This document shows, piece after piece, positions 29,159-38,293 of a DNA stretch of 64,000 bases (within the stretch, counting starts at the first letter, position 1; each line of letters starts with the position of its first letter). The notes under the pieces were generated by a model that saw only the letters and a program-made list of their open reading frames with translations, was not told where the DNA came from and did not search any database. The stretch spans positions 1,302,001 through 1,366,000 of the forward strand of contig NZ_CP033040.1 in NCBI RefSeq assembly GCF_004293625.1, given 5' to 3'. The DNA comes from Thiomicrorhabdus indica. Lineage in GTDB: Bacteria > Pseudomonadota > Gammaproteobacteria > Thiomicrospirales > Thiomicrospiraceae. The position numbers and the translations under genes are program-made.

Positions 29159-30199
29159 ATGATTAATTTGCCATTTGACTTATCAATAGACTATTTTGCG
29201 GTTCTTGGAGTGCATTATGGTGCCAGTACCGACCAGGTCAAAAAAGCATATCGAAAAATGGCGCGACGTTATCATCCAGACGTTTCCAAAATTCGCGATG
29301 CAAAGGAAAAATTCCAAGAAATTTCCGAGGCGTATGAGATTCTTCGTAAATATCGGGAAGATTACTGTCGCCAATATAGTCGTAAGTTAGAAGAAAAAAG
29401 GACACAGTCACGTTATCAACAGGCTCGAAGTGCTCAAGCAGCATCTACAAGTCCGAATCGTTCAGCGAGAGAGGCTAAAAACCATACCCGTGCAAAGGAT
29501 CCAAAATGGCAGGATCAACGCAAACATGATAAGCAGCAAGACTATGGTTTTCAATCTGACTCTAGAGCTAAATCTGATAAAAACCAGCATTCGGAACACA
29601 GTAAGCAACAGGAGTTTCAATGGGAATTCCAGTCGCGTTATGAAGGCGTTCATAGACCGATTCATGGAAAAGACCGAATCATCGAGTATCCGCTTACCCT
29701 ACGGTATGCAATTCGTCAGTTACGAATTGGACGTTTTTATGTGCCGGGGCTAAAGGTCAGCATGAAGTTTACCCGTCAGGCATTTGAGGGAAAAACGTTC
29801 CGTATTGCTGGTAAAGGATATCGTGGACTGTTTGGAGGGCGGGATGGTGACTTTTTGGTGAGGTTTCAGATTCGATTGGATGAAGAACGATTTGAGCTTA
29901 AAGACGGTGATCTTTATGCAAAATACTTTGTTGCACCTTCTCTGCTGCATCCTGGTCGGACTATTATGCTTGATACCCCCGGAGGGCGCGTCGATTTGGT
30001 TTTACCTGAAAACTTTGCCAAACAGGAATACTTTAAAGTCCCCAAAATGGGGTTGCCAGAAGACGAATTTCACCGGCCGGGAGATTTATTTGTGAAAATT
30101 TTGCCGCGTGAAACTGAGAAAACCAAACCTCAACAAAAAACACAGTCCTCTTCCACATCAAAGCAAACGAGAGGCTTTGAAGTAAAAAACTCGCAATAA
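29159..30199 (+). CDS. J-domain co-chaperone, CbpA/DnaJ type II
   Basis: The protein (346 residues) stimulates the ATPase of DnaK-type chaperones. The J domain is at about 8-72, with HPD at 39-41. A long polar linker (about 75-155) rich in Gln, Lys, Ser and His replaces the usual Gly/Phe region, and there is no cysteine-rich zinc finger, so it is not DnaJ itself. The two C-terminal beta domains (about 165-325) are present, with [19 protein letters not shown] and [11 protein letters not shown]. The linker and Gly/Phe loss set it apart from E. coli CbpA. A near-copy of the palindrome encodes the conserved His-Arg-Pro-Gly-Asp. The start lacks a clear ribosome site. Confidence 0.88.
   Translation: MINLPFDLSIDYFAVLGVHYGASTDQVKKAYRKMARRYHPDVSKIRDAKEKFQEISEAYEILRKYREDYCRQYSRKLEEKRTQSRYQQARSAQAASTSPNRSAREAKNHTRAKDPKWQDQRKHDKQQDYGFQSDSRAKSDKNQHSEHSKQQEFQWEFQSRYEGVHRPIHGKDRIIEYPLTLRYAIRQLRIGRFYVPGLKVSMKFTRQAFEGKTFRIAGKGYRGLFGGRDGDFLVRFQIRLDEERFELKDGDLYAKYFVAPSLLHPGRTIMLDTPGGRVDLVLPENFAKQEYFKVPKMGLPEDEFHRPGDLFVKILPRETEKTKPQQKTQSSSTSKQTRGFEVKNSQ
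30072..30081. repeat. One-mismatch palindrome copy in the J-protein gene
   Basis: ACCGGCCGG is followed by G instead of T. Read as Arg-Pro-Gly. Confidence 0.8.
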
Positions 30200-30313
30200 T
30201 CGGTTTAAATATTTAAATCCTGTTGCACAGGGCTTGAAATTTAACGCTTAATCCATACAAATAAGTCAGATTAATGACTAAATCTTAACCAGTTACATAT
30301 TGGATAAACACAA

Positions 30314-30631
30314 ATGCCGCATTCCCACGATTATGATGATGGAAATCTCTTGCTGGAAACAGCTAAGCCTAAGTTGAAACCACCTCGCCGTTATCAAGTG
30401 GTGTTGATGAATGATGATTTCACGCCGATGGATTTTGTAGTGGAAGTCTTGCAGGAGTTTTTTGGAATGGATTTAGAAAAAGCCAATAGTGTCATGATGC
30501 AAGTTCATCGCAATGGCAAAGGCGTGTGTGGTGTATACAGTCGAGAAGTCGCTGAAATGAAAGTTAACCAGGTGAATCGTTATTCTCGAGAAAACGGCCA
30601 CCCACTAATGTGTCAATTGGAGATGCTTTAA
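30314..30631 (+). CDS. clpS: ClpS, N-degron adaptor of ClpAP
   Basis: ClpS binds proteins with destabilising N-terminal residues and hands them to ClpA. The 105 residues include the adaptor core PPRRYQVVLMNDDFTPMDFVVEVLQEFF, VMMQVHRNGKGVCGVYSREVAE and a flexible N-terminal tail needed for delivery. E. coli ClpS has 106. Its stop codon overlaps the clpA start by one base, so the two are coupled. The aat gene for the N-degron-making transferase lies 2.7 kb away. Confidence 0.97.
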   Translation: MPHSHDYDDGNLLLETAKPKLKPPRRYQVVLMNDDFTPMDFVVEVLQEFFGMDLEKANSVMMQVHRNGKGVCGVYSREVAEMKVNQVNRYSRENGHPLMCQLEML

Positions 30632-32877
30632 TGCTAAGCAAAGGGCTACAAATGAACTTGAGTAATGCGTTTGGCATTGCTCATAAATACGAGCATGAAT
30701 TTGTGACACTTGAGCACTTATTACTTGAATTGCTAAACGAAGAATCGGTTCAAGAGGTTGTTGCTGCTTGTGGTGCCGATGTAGATGCCATTGAAACAGG
30801 GTTGATAGATTACCTTGAATCTGAAGAAGCCGCACCAAATGTAGCCGAGCTGCAACCGACCATGAGTTTTCAACGAGTCATTGAGCGTGCAATCTATTTC
30901 GTGCAAGGTCACGGCTACCCTGAAGTTTCAGCGGTACATGTCTTTGTTTCGTTATTTGGAGAAGAGGAATCGCACGCAGTCTATTTGCTTGAAGTGCATG
31001 GCGTAGATCGCTTGAAAGTTCAGCAGTTTCTATCACATGGCGTGGCGTCAGAATCTGAAGATCATTTGCCGATTCAATCGGAAAACAGCGAATCTGAAAC
31101 ATCACCGGCCGGTGAGAAAGGTGAAGCTGATCCCTTAAGCTCTTATACAACTGATCTCAATGCAGAAGTTGAAGCAGATCGTATTGACCCGATTATTGGC
31201 CGAGCATGGGAGTTAGAGCGGACGCAAGAAGTGCTCAGTCGTCGCCGGAAAAATAATCCCTTGCTAGTGGGTGAGCCCGGAGTTGGAAAAACGGCCGTTG
31301 CAGAAGGTTTAGCCTACAAAATTGTTAAAGGCGAAGTGCCTGAGAGCTTGAAAGAGGCACGTGTTTATACTCTAGATATGGGTGCTTTGTTGGCGGGGAC
31401 ACGTTATCGCGGTGATTTTGAAAAGCGATTTAAAGCGCTGCTTAAAGCTTTGCAAGAGCATGAAGACTCGATTTTATTTATTGATGAGATTCATACGGTC
31501 ATTGGAGCTGGAGCGGTTCAGGGAGGTGCAATGGATGCCTCAAATTTAATGAAACCTGCTTTGTCATCTGGAAAACTGCGTTGTATTGGTGCGACCACAT
31601 ATGAGGAGTTTCGTGGAATTTTTGAAAAAGATCGTGCATTAGCTCGACGTTTTCAAAAGGTGGATATTAATGAGCCGACACAGGCCGAATGTGTGCAGAT
31701 TTTAAAAGGGTTAAAAACACAATATGAATCTCATCATAATGTGAAATATACGCTTCCAGCGATTAAAGAAGCTGTTGCTTTATCTGCACGATATATTACT
31801 GAGCGTCATTTGCCGGATAAAGCGATTGATGTGATTGATGAAGCGGGTGCGAAGCAAGCCTTGGCTGTGCCTTCTAAGCGAAAAAAACAGATTGGTGTGC
31901 ACGAGATTCAACAAATTGTTGCTTCAATTGCCAGAATTCCAGTAACCCAAATTACCCAAAAAGAGCGCGATAAACTACATGACTTAGAACCGAGTTTAAA
32001 ACGTGTGATTTTTGGGCAAGACAATGCGGTTGAGCAAGTGGTTTCAGCGATTAAACTTGCTCGTTCTGGATTGGCTGACCCAAATAAGCCAACGGCTTCT
32101 TTTCTGTTTGCAGGGCCTACTGGTGTCGGAAAAACTGAATTGACACAGCAGTTAGCAAATCACTTGGGTGTTGAAATGATTCGTTTTGATATGTCGGAAT
32201 ACATGGAGCGTCATACGGTTTCTCGTCTGATTGGGGCACCACCGGGTTATGTTGGCTTTGATCAAGGTGGGTTGTTGACTGAAGCAGTGAATAGGCAGCC
32301 GCACGCAATTGTCTTGTTGGATGAAATCGAAAAAGCGCATCCAGACGTATTTAATATTCTGTTACAAGTGATGGATCATGGAACTCTAACCGATAATAAC
32401 GGGCGTAAAGCAGACTTTCGTAATGTGACGTTGATTATGACTTCTAATGTAGGGGCGGAGCAAATGGCTCGTGCAAGCATTGGCTTCACTATGCAAGATC
32501 ACAGTCAAGATTTCGATGGCGAGCTGAAAAAAGTTTTCACCCCAGAGTTTCGAAACCGCTTGGATGGCGTGATTCAGTTTAATCGATTATCACAAGATTC
32601 GATGGAATCTGTAGTCAATAAGTTTATCTATCAGTTAGAAAGTTTGTTGCTTGAGAAAAAAGTTTCAATAAAACTTACGCAGTCAGCAAGAAGTTGGTTA
32701 GCAAAACATGGGTATGATCCATTAATGGGGGCAAGACCAATGGCACGATTAGTCAAAGAAAAATTGAAACAACCTATTTCTGAGATGTTGCTATTCGGGG
32801 ATTTGAAAAATGGTGGAAAGGTTACGGTTGACTGTGAAGAAGATCGTTTGAAATTTAAAGAAGAGGCGGGTGCATAA
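30631..32877 (+). CDS. clpA: ATP-dependent Clp protease ATP-binding subunit ClpA
   Basis: ClpA unfolds proteins and feeds them to ClpP. It has the N-terminal Clp repeat domain (about 1-145), a variable linker, and two AAA+ modules with Walker A motifs GEPGVGKT (about 214-221) and GPTGVGKT (about 495-502), each with Walker B (ILFIDEIH and IVLLDEIE). The start is ATG 30631, not the in-frame GTG at 30610, because [14 protein letters not shown] aligns with the E. coli start, the codon overlaps the clpS stop, and GGAG is 9 nt upstream. The result is 748 residues. Palindrome copy 12 encodes Ser-Pro-Ala-Gly-Glu in the linker. Confidence 0.97.
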   Translation: MLSKGLQMNLSNAFGIAHKYEHEFVTLEHLLLELLNEESVQEVVAACGADVDAIETGLIDYLESEEAAPNVAELQPTMSFQRVIERAIYFVQGHGYPEVSAVHVFVSLFGEEESHAVYLLEVHGVDRLKVQQFLSHGVASESEDHLPIQSENSESETSPAGEKGEADPLSSYTTDLNAEVEADRIDPIIGRAWELERTQEVLSRRRKNNPLLVGEPGVGKTAVAEGLAYKIVKGEVPESLKEARVYTLDMGALLAGTRYRGDFEKRFKALLKALQEHEDSILFIDEIHTVIGAGAVQGGAMDASNLMKPALSSGKLRCIGATTYEEFRGIFEKDRALARRFQKVDINEPTQAECVQILKGLKTQYESHHNVKYTLPAIKEAVALSARYITERHLPDKAIDVIDEAGAKQALAVPSKRKKQIGVHEIQQIVASIARIPVTQITQKERDKLHDLEPSLKRVIFGQDNAVEQVVSAIKLARSGLADPNKPTASFLFAGPTGVGKTELTQQLANHLGVEMIRFDMSEYMERHTVSRLIGAPPGYVGFDQGGLLTEAVNRQPHAIVLLDEIEKAHPDVFNILLQVMDHGTLTDNNGRKADFRNVTLIMTSNVGAEQMARASIGFTMQDHSQDFDGELKKVFTPEFRNRLDGVIQFNRLSQDSMESVVNKFIYQLESLLLEKKVSIKLTQSARSWLAKHGYDPLMGARPMARLVKEKLKQPISEMLLFGDLKNGGKVTVDCEEDRLKFKEEAGA
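31102..31115. repeat. ACCGGCCGGT palindrome copy 12 (inside clpA linker)
   Basis: The core is 31104-31113, 14-bp palindrome with TC/GA flanks. Read as Pro-Ala-Gly in the variable region between the N-domain and D1. Confidence 0.95.
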
Positions 32878-32910
32878 ATTGATTGTTGCTACCGAGAACT
32901 GAATTGTTTA

Positions 32911-32949
32911 GGGAATAAACAAAGGGAATAAACAAAGGGAATAAACAAA
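32911..32949. repeat. Three perfect tandem 13-bp repeats after clpA
   Basis: The unit GGGAATAAACAAA occurs three times without error, beginning 33 bp after the clpA stop and running into the terminator. It looks like a recent slippage product. Confidence 0.95.
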
Positions 32950-32986
32950 AAAACCTCCAAGGAAGCGATCCAAAGAGGTTTTTTTT
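32948..32986 (+). terminator. Rho-independent terminator after clpA
   Basis: AAAAAACCTC pairs with GAGGTTTTTT around a 17-nt loop that itself holds GGA/TCC; eight T end the structure. Confidence 0.85.
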
Positions 32987-33024
32987 AAGGGTAGAGATTT
33001 ATTAGTTTTAAACTTACTTAGCGC

Positions 33025-33243
33025 TTATTTGCCGCGATAAGTAATACGACCTTTTGTTAAATCGTAAGGCGTTAGTTCAACTTTTACTGAATCACCAGCA
33101 AGAATTCGGATGTAGTTTTTGCGCATACGTCCAGAGATGTGCGCCAATACTTGATGACCATTCTCTAGTTCTACTTTAAACATGGTGTTTGGAAGTGTTT
33201 CTAGTACAACACCATCGAATTCAATTACGTCTTGCTTGCCCAT
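33025..33243 (-). CDS. infA: Translation initiation factor IF-1
   Basis: IF-1 occupies the ribosomal A site during initiation. This 72-residue S1-like protein is nearly identical in pattern to other IF-1 proteins ([48 protein letters not shown]). It lies between clpA (convergent) and aat, as in E. coli. It starts 142 bp after aat ends, so it may have its own promoter. Confidence 0.97.
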   Translation of the reverse strand: MGKQDVIEFDGVVLETLPNTMFKVELENGHQVLAHISGRMRKNYIRILAGDSVKVELTPYDLTKGRITYRGK

Positions 33244-33385
33244 AAGTCTGTTATTACCCTTATTTAGAAAAAAATTTGGCGCGAATTATAACAGAAATTT
33301 TTTTATGTATTTAATTATTTACACATAAGCCTTATGGATAACAGCGTTGCCTTTATTAAGTTGTCTATAAGGATTAAATAGTCGA

Positions 33386-34165
33386 CTAAATAAAACGACT
33401 TTGCGAGTAATGCTGTTGAGCAAGGGAAAACCAGTCATCCGTAAAATGCCAAGTTTTATTCTCGAAAGATTGGTTAATTAAACCTGACAAATCCCGTTCA
33501 AATTCCGCTCGTGGAATTTGCACTGCACCCATACTATTCAAGTGATCTGTTTCCACTTGAGTGTCAATCATTGAAAAACCCCAAGCTTGGAGTTGCATAC
33601 TCAGGGCGACAAGAGCAATTTTAGAGGCATCTGCATGTTTGGCGAACATTGATTCGCCAAAAAACATTTTGCCAATGGCTACACCATAAAGCCCGCCAAC
33701 TAGTTCGCCTTGTTGCCAAATCTCAACAGAATGTGCATGTCCTAGTTGGTGAAGTTTTTGGTAGGATATCAGCATATCATTCGTTATCCATGTTCCAGAC
33801 TGGCCGCCTCTTGGAACTTCAGAACAATTTCTCATAACCTCTGTAAATGATTGATCTAAAGTGATTTTAAATTCTGGATCTTGCATTTTTTGTTTAATTC
33901 TTTTCCAAAGACTGCGGCGTATTTTGATGGCATCAACGGGTAAAACACTTCGTGGGTTCGGGGTCCACCAAAGAATTGGTTCTCCAGGATTAAACCATGG
34001 AAACAGTCCAACACTGTAAGCATGCAATAACCATTCTGGTGTTAAATCCCCCCCAATTGCCAGCAGGCCATCTGGCTCATTCATTGCAAGACTTGTTGGA
34101 GGGAAATAAACAGGTTCTCTATCAAGCCAAAAAGGTGCTTGAGTTGCAGGCTTGAAATGGCTCAT
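33386..34165 (-). CDS. aat: Leucyl/phenylalanyl-tRNA-protein transferase
   Basis: Aat adds Leu or Phe to proteins with N-terminal Lys or Arg, making them substrates for ClpS-ClpAP. Family stretches are clear: FPPTSLAMNEPDGLLAIGGDL, AYSVGLFPWF, WWTPNPRSVL, GGLYGVAIGKMFFGESMF and MIDTQVETDHLNSMGA. Length is 259 (E. coli 234). The clpS-clpA-infA-aat neighbourhood gathers the N-degron pathway. The companion bacterial arginyl-type transferase gene (bpt/ate) found beside aat in many proteobacteria is not here. Confidence 0.96.
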   Translation of the reverse strand: MSHFKPATQAPFWLDREPVYFPPTSLAMNEPDGLLAIGGDLTPEWLLHAYSVGLFPWFNPGEPILWWTPNPRSVLPVDAIKIRRSLWKRIKQKMQDPEFKITLDQSFTEVMRNCSEVPRGGQSGTWITNDMLISYQKLHQLGHAHSVEIWQQGELVGGLYGVAIGKMFFGESMFAKHADASKIALVALSMQLQAWGFSMIDTQVETDHLNSMGAVQIPRAEFERDLSGLINQSFENKTWHFTDDWFSLAQQHYSQSRFI

Positions 34166-34287
34166 GAGCGATATTCCTTAGCTTTGGATTAGAATTATTT
34201 ACTTTCGTACCCTGTTTTTCAGTATGTAGAGGATAAGATGATTTTTAACTACTTGATTCTATTAACAAGGTATTAACATTAAAAAAG

Positions 34288-34346
34288 TTAACGGCCATTT
34301 TATAGAAAATTTAAGTCACTGGGGATTGCTGTAACCGTTAAAATGG
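34288..34346 (+). promoter_or_regulatory. Competing inverted repeats upstream of dnaE
   Basis: TTAACGG (34288-34294) can pair with CCGTTAA (34335-34341), and CCATTTTA (34295-34302) can pair with TAAAATGG (34339-34346). The two right arms overlap by 3 nt, so complete forms of both helices exclude each other. It lies in the 248-bp gap between divergent aat and dnaE; role unknown. Confidence 0.3.
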
Positions 34347-34413
34347 GTGGCAAATTTTATCAATGTTTAAAAATTTAAACCAAACTTAGCCGTTTGTCGG
34401 CTGTCTGCGATTT

Positions 34414-37400
34414 ATGACTGATCTTACCCGTAATAATTTTGTACACCTTCATGTCCACTCTGAATATTCAGTTGTCGATGGAACACTTAGAGTTAAGGAT
34501 TTAATTTCGAAAGCCTCCGCATTTGAACAACCAGCGGTTGCTCTGACAGATCAGTCGAACCTTTACGCTCTTGTTAAATTTTATAGCAGCGCAATAGGGG
34601 CCGGTATAAAACCAATAGTGGGTTCTGAAATCTGGTTGGAAGATGAACAGACATCAGAAGTTTTTCGAGTAGTTTTGCTTTGCCAAAATTCACAGGGCTA
34701 TTTGAACTTATCTCATTTATTGTCGATGGGCTTTCTGAAGAACCAGCAGATTCATCAATCACAGCAAGTGCCGCTGATTAAGCGTGCTTGGTTAGCGGAG
34801 TACAGTGACGGGTTAATTGCTCTCTCTGCTGGGCGAGAAGGTGATGTCGGTGTTGCACTTCTTGCACAAAACCAAGCCTTAGTCGCTCAGCGTGTCCAAT
34901 GGTGGCAAAAACATTTTCCTAACCGCTATTATCTGGAACTGATTCGTACCGGCCGGGAGAATGAGGAAACTTATCTTCAGTTAGCTCTGTTATTGTCTGA
35001 GCAGTATTCTTTACCGGTTGTAGCAACCAATGATGTGCGATTCATGACGCCCGAAGATTTTGAGGCGCATGAAGTTCGTACTTGTATTCATGATGGCTAT
35101 ATTTTAATTGACCAAAACCGCCCTAAGCGTTATTCGGAACAGCAGTATCTGCGTTCAACCGATGAAATGTTGGCGTTATTTTCTGATATCCCCGAAGCTC
35201 TGCAAAACTCGTTTGAAATCGCCAAACGCTGTTCGTTGGATTTAACCCTTGGCACTTATTTCTTACCCGACTTCCCAATTACTGAAGGCATGACGATGGA
35301 TGAATTTTTTGTCCAAGAGAGTCATCAAGGTCTGGATGAGCGTTTAGAGTTTTTGTTTGGCCAAGAGACACCTGATGTTCAAGCGAAAAAAAGAGCGGAA
35401 TATTACGATCGTATTAAGTTTGAGCTCGATATTATTTTGCAAATGGGGTTTCCAGGTTACTTCTTAATTGTTGCCGATTTTATTCAGTGGGCAAAAAATC
35501 ACCAAATTCCGGTTGGTCCAGGGCGTGGGTCAGGTGCTGGTTCATTGGTAGCGTACGCGCTAAAAATTACCGATTTGGATCCGATTAAATATGACCTGCT
35601 ATTTGAACGTTTTCTAAACCCAGAACGTGTTTCCATGCCTGACTTTGATGTTGATTTTTGTATGGATCGACGTGATGAAGTGATTGATTATGTTTCACGA
35701 CATTATGGGCGAGACCATGTGTCGCAAATTGTGACCTTCGGAACCATGGCTGCCAAGGCCGTTGTGCGTGACGTTGGGCGTGTTTTGGGAATGGGTTATG
35801 GTGCCGTGGATAGCATTGCCAAACTGATTCCAAACGAGTTGGGAATTAAACTCAAAGATGCAGTTGAAGAAGAGGAAATGAAAGCGCGTCGAGAGTCGGA
35901 TGAAGATGCGGACCAGTTGCTTGAACTGGCATTAAAGCTTGAGGGGACTGTTCGAAATACCGGTAAACACGCAGGGGGTGTAGTTATCGGTCCCAAACCT
36001 CTAGATCATTTTTGTCCTGTTCAGTCAGAAGCAGATGGTTCTTCTGTAGTGACACAATTGGATAAAAATGATGTTGAAACTGCTGGATTAGTGAAATTTG
36101 ACTTCTTAGGTCTTCGAACTCTAACCATCATTGATTGGGCGTTGCAGTCTATTAATGGCAATAAAACGCCTAATGATGAGGGTTTTTTGGATATTGCGCG
36201 AATTCCGTTAGATGATGGGCAAACGTTTGAGTTAATTAAAACGGGTAAAACTACCGGGATTTTCCAGCTAGAGTCGTCTGGTATGCAAAACTTGATTGTT
36301 AAACTGCGTCCGGACTGTTTTGAAGACATTATCGCTTTGGTTGCATTATTTCGTCCTGGTCCGCTTGAATCCGGAATGGTTGATAACTTTATCAATCGAA
36401 AACATGGTCGCGAAAAAGTTTCGTATCCAGATCCGCAATTTCAGCATGACAGTCTGCAACCGATTCTAGAGCCCACGTATGGAGTCATTCTTTACCAAGA
36501 GCAAGTTATGCAGATTGCACAGGTTTTAGCCGGTTATACACTCGGTGGCGCTGATTTGCTCCGACGAGCAATGGGTAAAAAGAAACCTGAAGAAATGGCC
36601 AAACAGCGCTCAGTCTTTAAAGATGGTGCTGTAGGAATTGGGGTCGACGGTGATTTGGCCATGAAAATATTCGACTTGGTTGAAAAATTTGCCGGTTATG
36701 GTTTTAACAAATCTCACTCGGCAGCTTATGCATTGGTTTCTTATCAGGCCGCTTGGCTGAAAACGCATTATCCAGCTGAATTTATGTCCGCGCAGATTTC
36801 TTCTGACATGGATAACACAGAAAAAGTCGTTCATATGATCAATGAGTGTTATGCGATGGGCTTGACGGTTAACCCTCCTAATATTAATTTGGGACAAATT
36901 CATTTTAAACCGGCCGGTGACAATGCGGTTAATTATGGTTTGGGTGCAATTAAAGGTGTCGGTGAATCTGCTTTAGAAGGAGTCATTGCTGAAAGGAGTG
37001 CAAATGGAGCCTTCACGGATTTATTTGATTTTGCGTTACGTGTTGGTAAAAAACTGAATAAACGAGTGATTGAATCATTGATTCGTTCTGGGGCTTTGGA
37101 TTGTTTGCATGATAATCGTAATGCAATGTTGCAAAGCATTCCAATGGCTTTGAAACAGGCTGAGCAACAGATTAAAAATGAAGCCGCTGGGCAAAGTGAT
37201 CTGTTTGGAGAAATGCTGAGTGTTGATCACGCAGGTGAAAATAAGCTTATTGAGGTGAGTGAGCTTGCACAAAAGCAAAAATTGGCGTTTGAAAAAGATA
37301 CTTTGGGTCTTTATATGACAGGGCACCCAATTGATACTTACGAGCAAGAGCTAAAACAGTTGATAAATCGCTCCTTAATTAATTTGCGTCCAGATAAATG

Positions 37401-37902
37401 GGAAAAAGTTTGGGTGGCTGGATTAGTCATGGCTATGCGAGCAAAATTTACTAAATCGGGCTCCAAAATGGGCTTTTTAACATTGGATGATAAAACCGCT
37501 CGTGTTGATGTTGCCTGTCGACCAGCAGTATTTGAGGCGATCGTTGAAGATATTCAGCCAGATATGGTAGTCATGGTCTATGGCAAGGTAGCAGAAGATA
37601 CCTTTAATGGTGGAATAAAGGTTGATGCAGAGCAAGTTGTGAGTTTGGCAGAAGCTCGCGTTGAACGTGCTCGCGCATTGAAATTATTTATGAATTCTGA
37701 AAAATTGCACTTTGATGATGTGGGTTTGATTGTGGATATTTTTGATGCTTATCAATCTGAAAATGGCTTGCCGTTAGTTGTTGAATATGAAAATAGTGTT
37801 GGACGAGTACAGTTGAAAAGCCAGAAAAAATATTCTCCAGAAGATGATTTGTTAGAAATGCTGGATGCAAAAGGTTTTCGTCCAGAAGTTGTGCTCAATT
37901 AA
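34414..37902 (+). CDS. dnaE: DNA polymerase III alpha subunit
   Basis: DnaE is the replicative polymerase. The 1162-residue protein (E. coli 1160) has the N-terminal PHP domain (FVHLHVHSEYSVVDG), the palm motifs GPGRGSGAGSLVAYAL and MPDFDVDFCMDRRDEV with the catalytic aspartates, the helix-hairpin region, GKHAGGVVIGP, and a C-terminal OB fold (VWVAGLVMAMRAKFTKSGSKMG). No GGAG-like site precedes the ATG. A palindrome copy encodes Lys-Pro-Ala-Gly-Asp at 36909, and a one-mismatch copy lies at 34948. In E. coli dnaE sits with lpxB and accA; here it stands alone. Confidence 0.97.
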   Translation: MTDLTRNNFVHLHVHSEYSVVDGTLRVKDLISKASAFEQPAVALTDQSNLYALVKFYSSAIGAGIKPIVGSEIWLEDEQTSEVFRVVLLCQNSQGYLNLSHLLSMGFLKNQQIHQSQQVPLIKRAWLAEYSDGLIALSAGREGDVGVALLAQNQALVAQRVQWWQKHFPNRYYLELIRTGRENEETYLQLALLLSEQYSLPVVATNDVRFMTPEDFEAHEVRTCIHDGYILIDQNRPKRYSEQQYLRSTDEMLALFSDIPEALQNSFEIAKRCSLDLTLGTYFLPDFPITEGMTMDEFFVQESHQGLDERLEFLFGQETPDVQAKKRAEYYDRIKFELDIILQMGFPGYFLIVADFIQWAKNHQIPVGPGRGSGAGSLVAYALKITDLDPIKYDLLFERFLNPERVSMPDFDVDFCMDRRDEVIDYVSRHYGRDHVSQIVTFGTMAAKAVVRDVGRVLGMGYGAVDSIAKLIPNELGIKLKDAVEEEEMKARRESDEDADQLLELALKLEGTVRNTGKHAGGVVIGPKPLDHFCPVQSEADGSSVVTQLDKNDVETAGLVKFDFLGLRTLTIIDWALQSINGNKTPNDEGFLDIARIPLDDGQTFELIKTGKTTGIFQLESSGMQNLIVKLRPDCFEDIIALVALFRPGPLESGMVDNFINRKHGREKVSYPDPQFQHDSLQPILEPTYGVILYQEQVMQIAQVLAGYTLGGADLLRRAMGKKKPEEMAKQRSVFKDGAVGIGVDGDLAMKIFDLVEKFAGYGFNKSHSAAYALVSYQAAWLKTHYPAEFMSAQISSDMDNTEKVVHMINECYAMGLTVNPPNINLGQIHFKPAGDNAVNYGLGAIKGVGESALEGVIAERSANGAFTDLFDFALRVGKKLNKRVIESLIRSGALDCLHDNRNAMLQSIPMALKQAEQQIKNEAAGQSDLFGEMLSVDHAGENKLIEVSELAQKQKLAFEKDTLGLYMTGHPIDTYEQELKQLINRSLINLRPDKWEKVWVAGLVMAMRAKFTKSGSKMGFLTLDDKTARVDVACRPAVFEAIVEDIQPDMVVMVYGKVAEDTFNGGIKVDAEQVVSLAEARVERARALKLFMNSEKLHFDDVGLIVDIFDAYQSENGLPLVVEYENSVGRVQLKSQKKYSPEDDLLEMLDAKGFRPEVVLN
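34948..34957. repeat. One-mismatch palindrome copy in dnaE
   Basis: ACCGGCCGG followed by G. Read as Thr-Gly-Arg. Confidence 0.8.
36909..36918. repeat. ACCGGCCGGT palindrome copy 13 (inside dnaE)
   Basis: Read as Pro-Ala-Gly followed by Asp. Confidence 0.95.
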
Positions 37903-38293
37903 TTGATAAAACTCTTTTCATATTTAGGCTGTGCTTGGAGTTGGTCTGCTTGCCTATTAATTGTGATTAACTTTCGTAAAAAAAGTCAGAGGTTGATTGT
38001 TTTCGGGGTGCGATTTTTTCAGTCAACTGGTAAACTTCCACTAAATTTTTACCCGTAAGGGATAGATTAACCGGCCGGTAGAGATTCATTGGTAAAATGA
38101 AGGCTCTATCGGCGATTTAGATTAGATCGCTTGCAAAACTCGCTTAGGGCTTAGCGAAAAATATTTTTATTTGAACATACTGAAGTGCTTACAAGTTCTA
38201 GTACGACAGTGGTGTGCTAAAAAAATATTTTGCGGTACGGCATAGTGCGGTTTGCAGGACGAAAATTGAATACTCAGACGCTTAGGAGTAACC
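37903..38293. other. dnaE-acs gap with palindrome and AT dyads
   Basis: This 391-bp gap has no supported gene. It holds palindrome copy 14 and, nearer acs, two AT-rich dyads, CGAAAAATATTTTTA (38155-38169) and TAAAAAAATATTTTGCG (38218-38234), which are imperfect inverted copies of each other 48 bp apart. These could be binding sites controlling acs. No clear terminator for dnaE was found. Confidence 0.4.
38070..38079. repeat. ACCGGCCGGT palindrome copy 14 (dnaE-acs gap)
   Basis: The 10-bp core has no symmetric flanks. It lies 168 bp after dnaE. Confidence 0.95.

Noticed and set aside
30610-30630. Upstream GTG start for clpA
   Set aside because: ATG 30631 overlaps the clpS stop, has a better-placed GGAG and aligns with the ClpA N-terminus.
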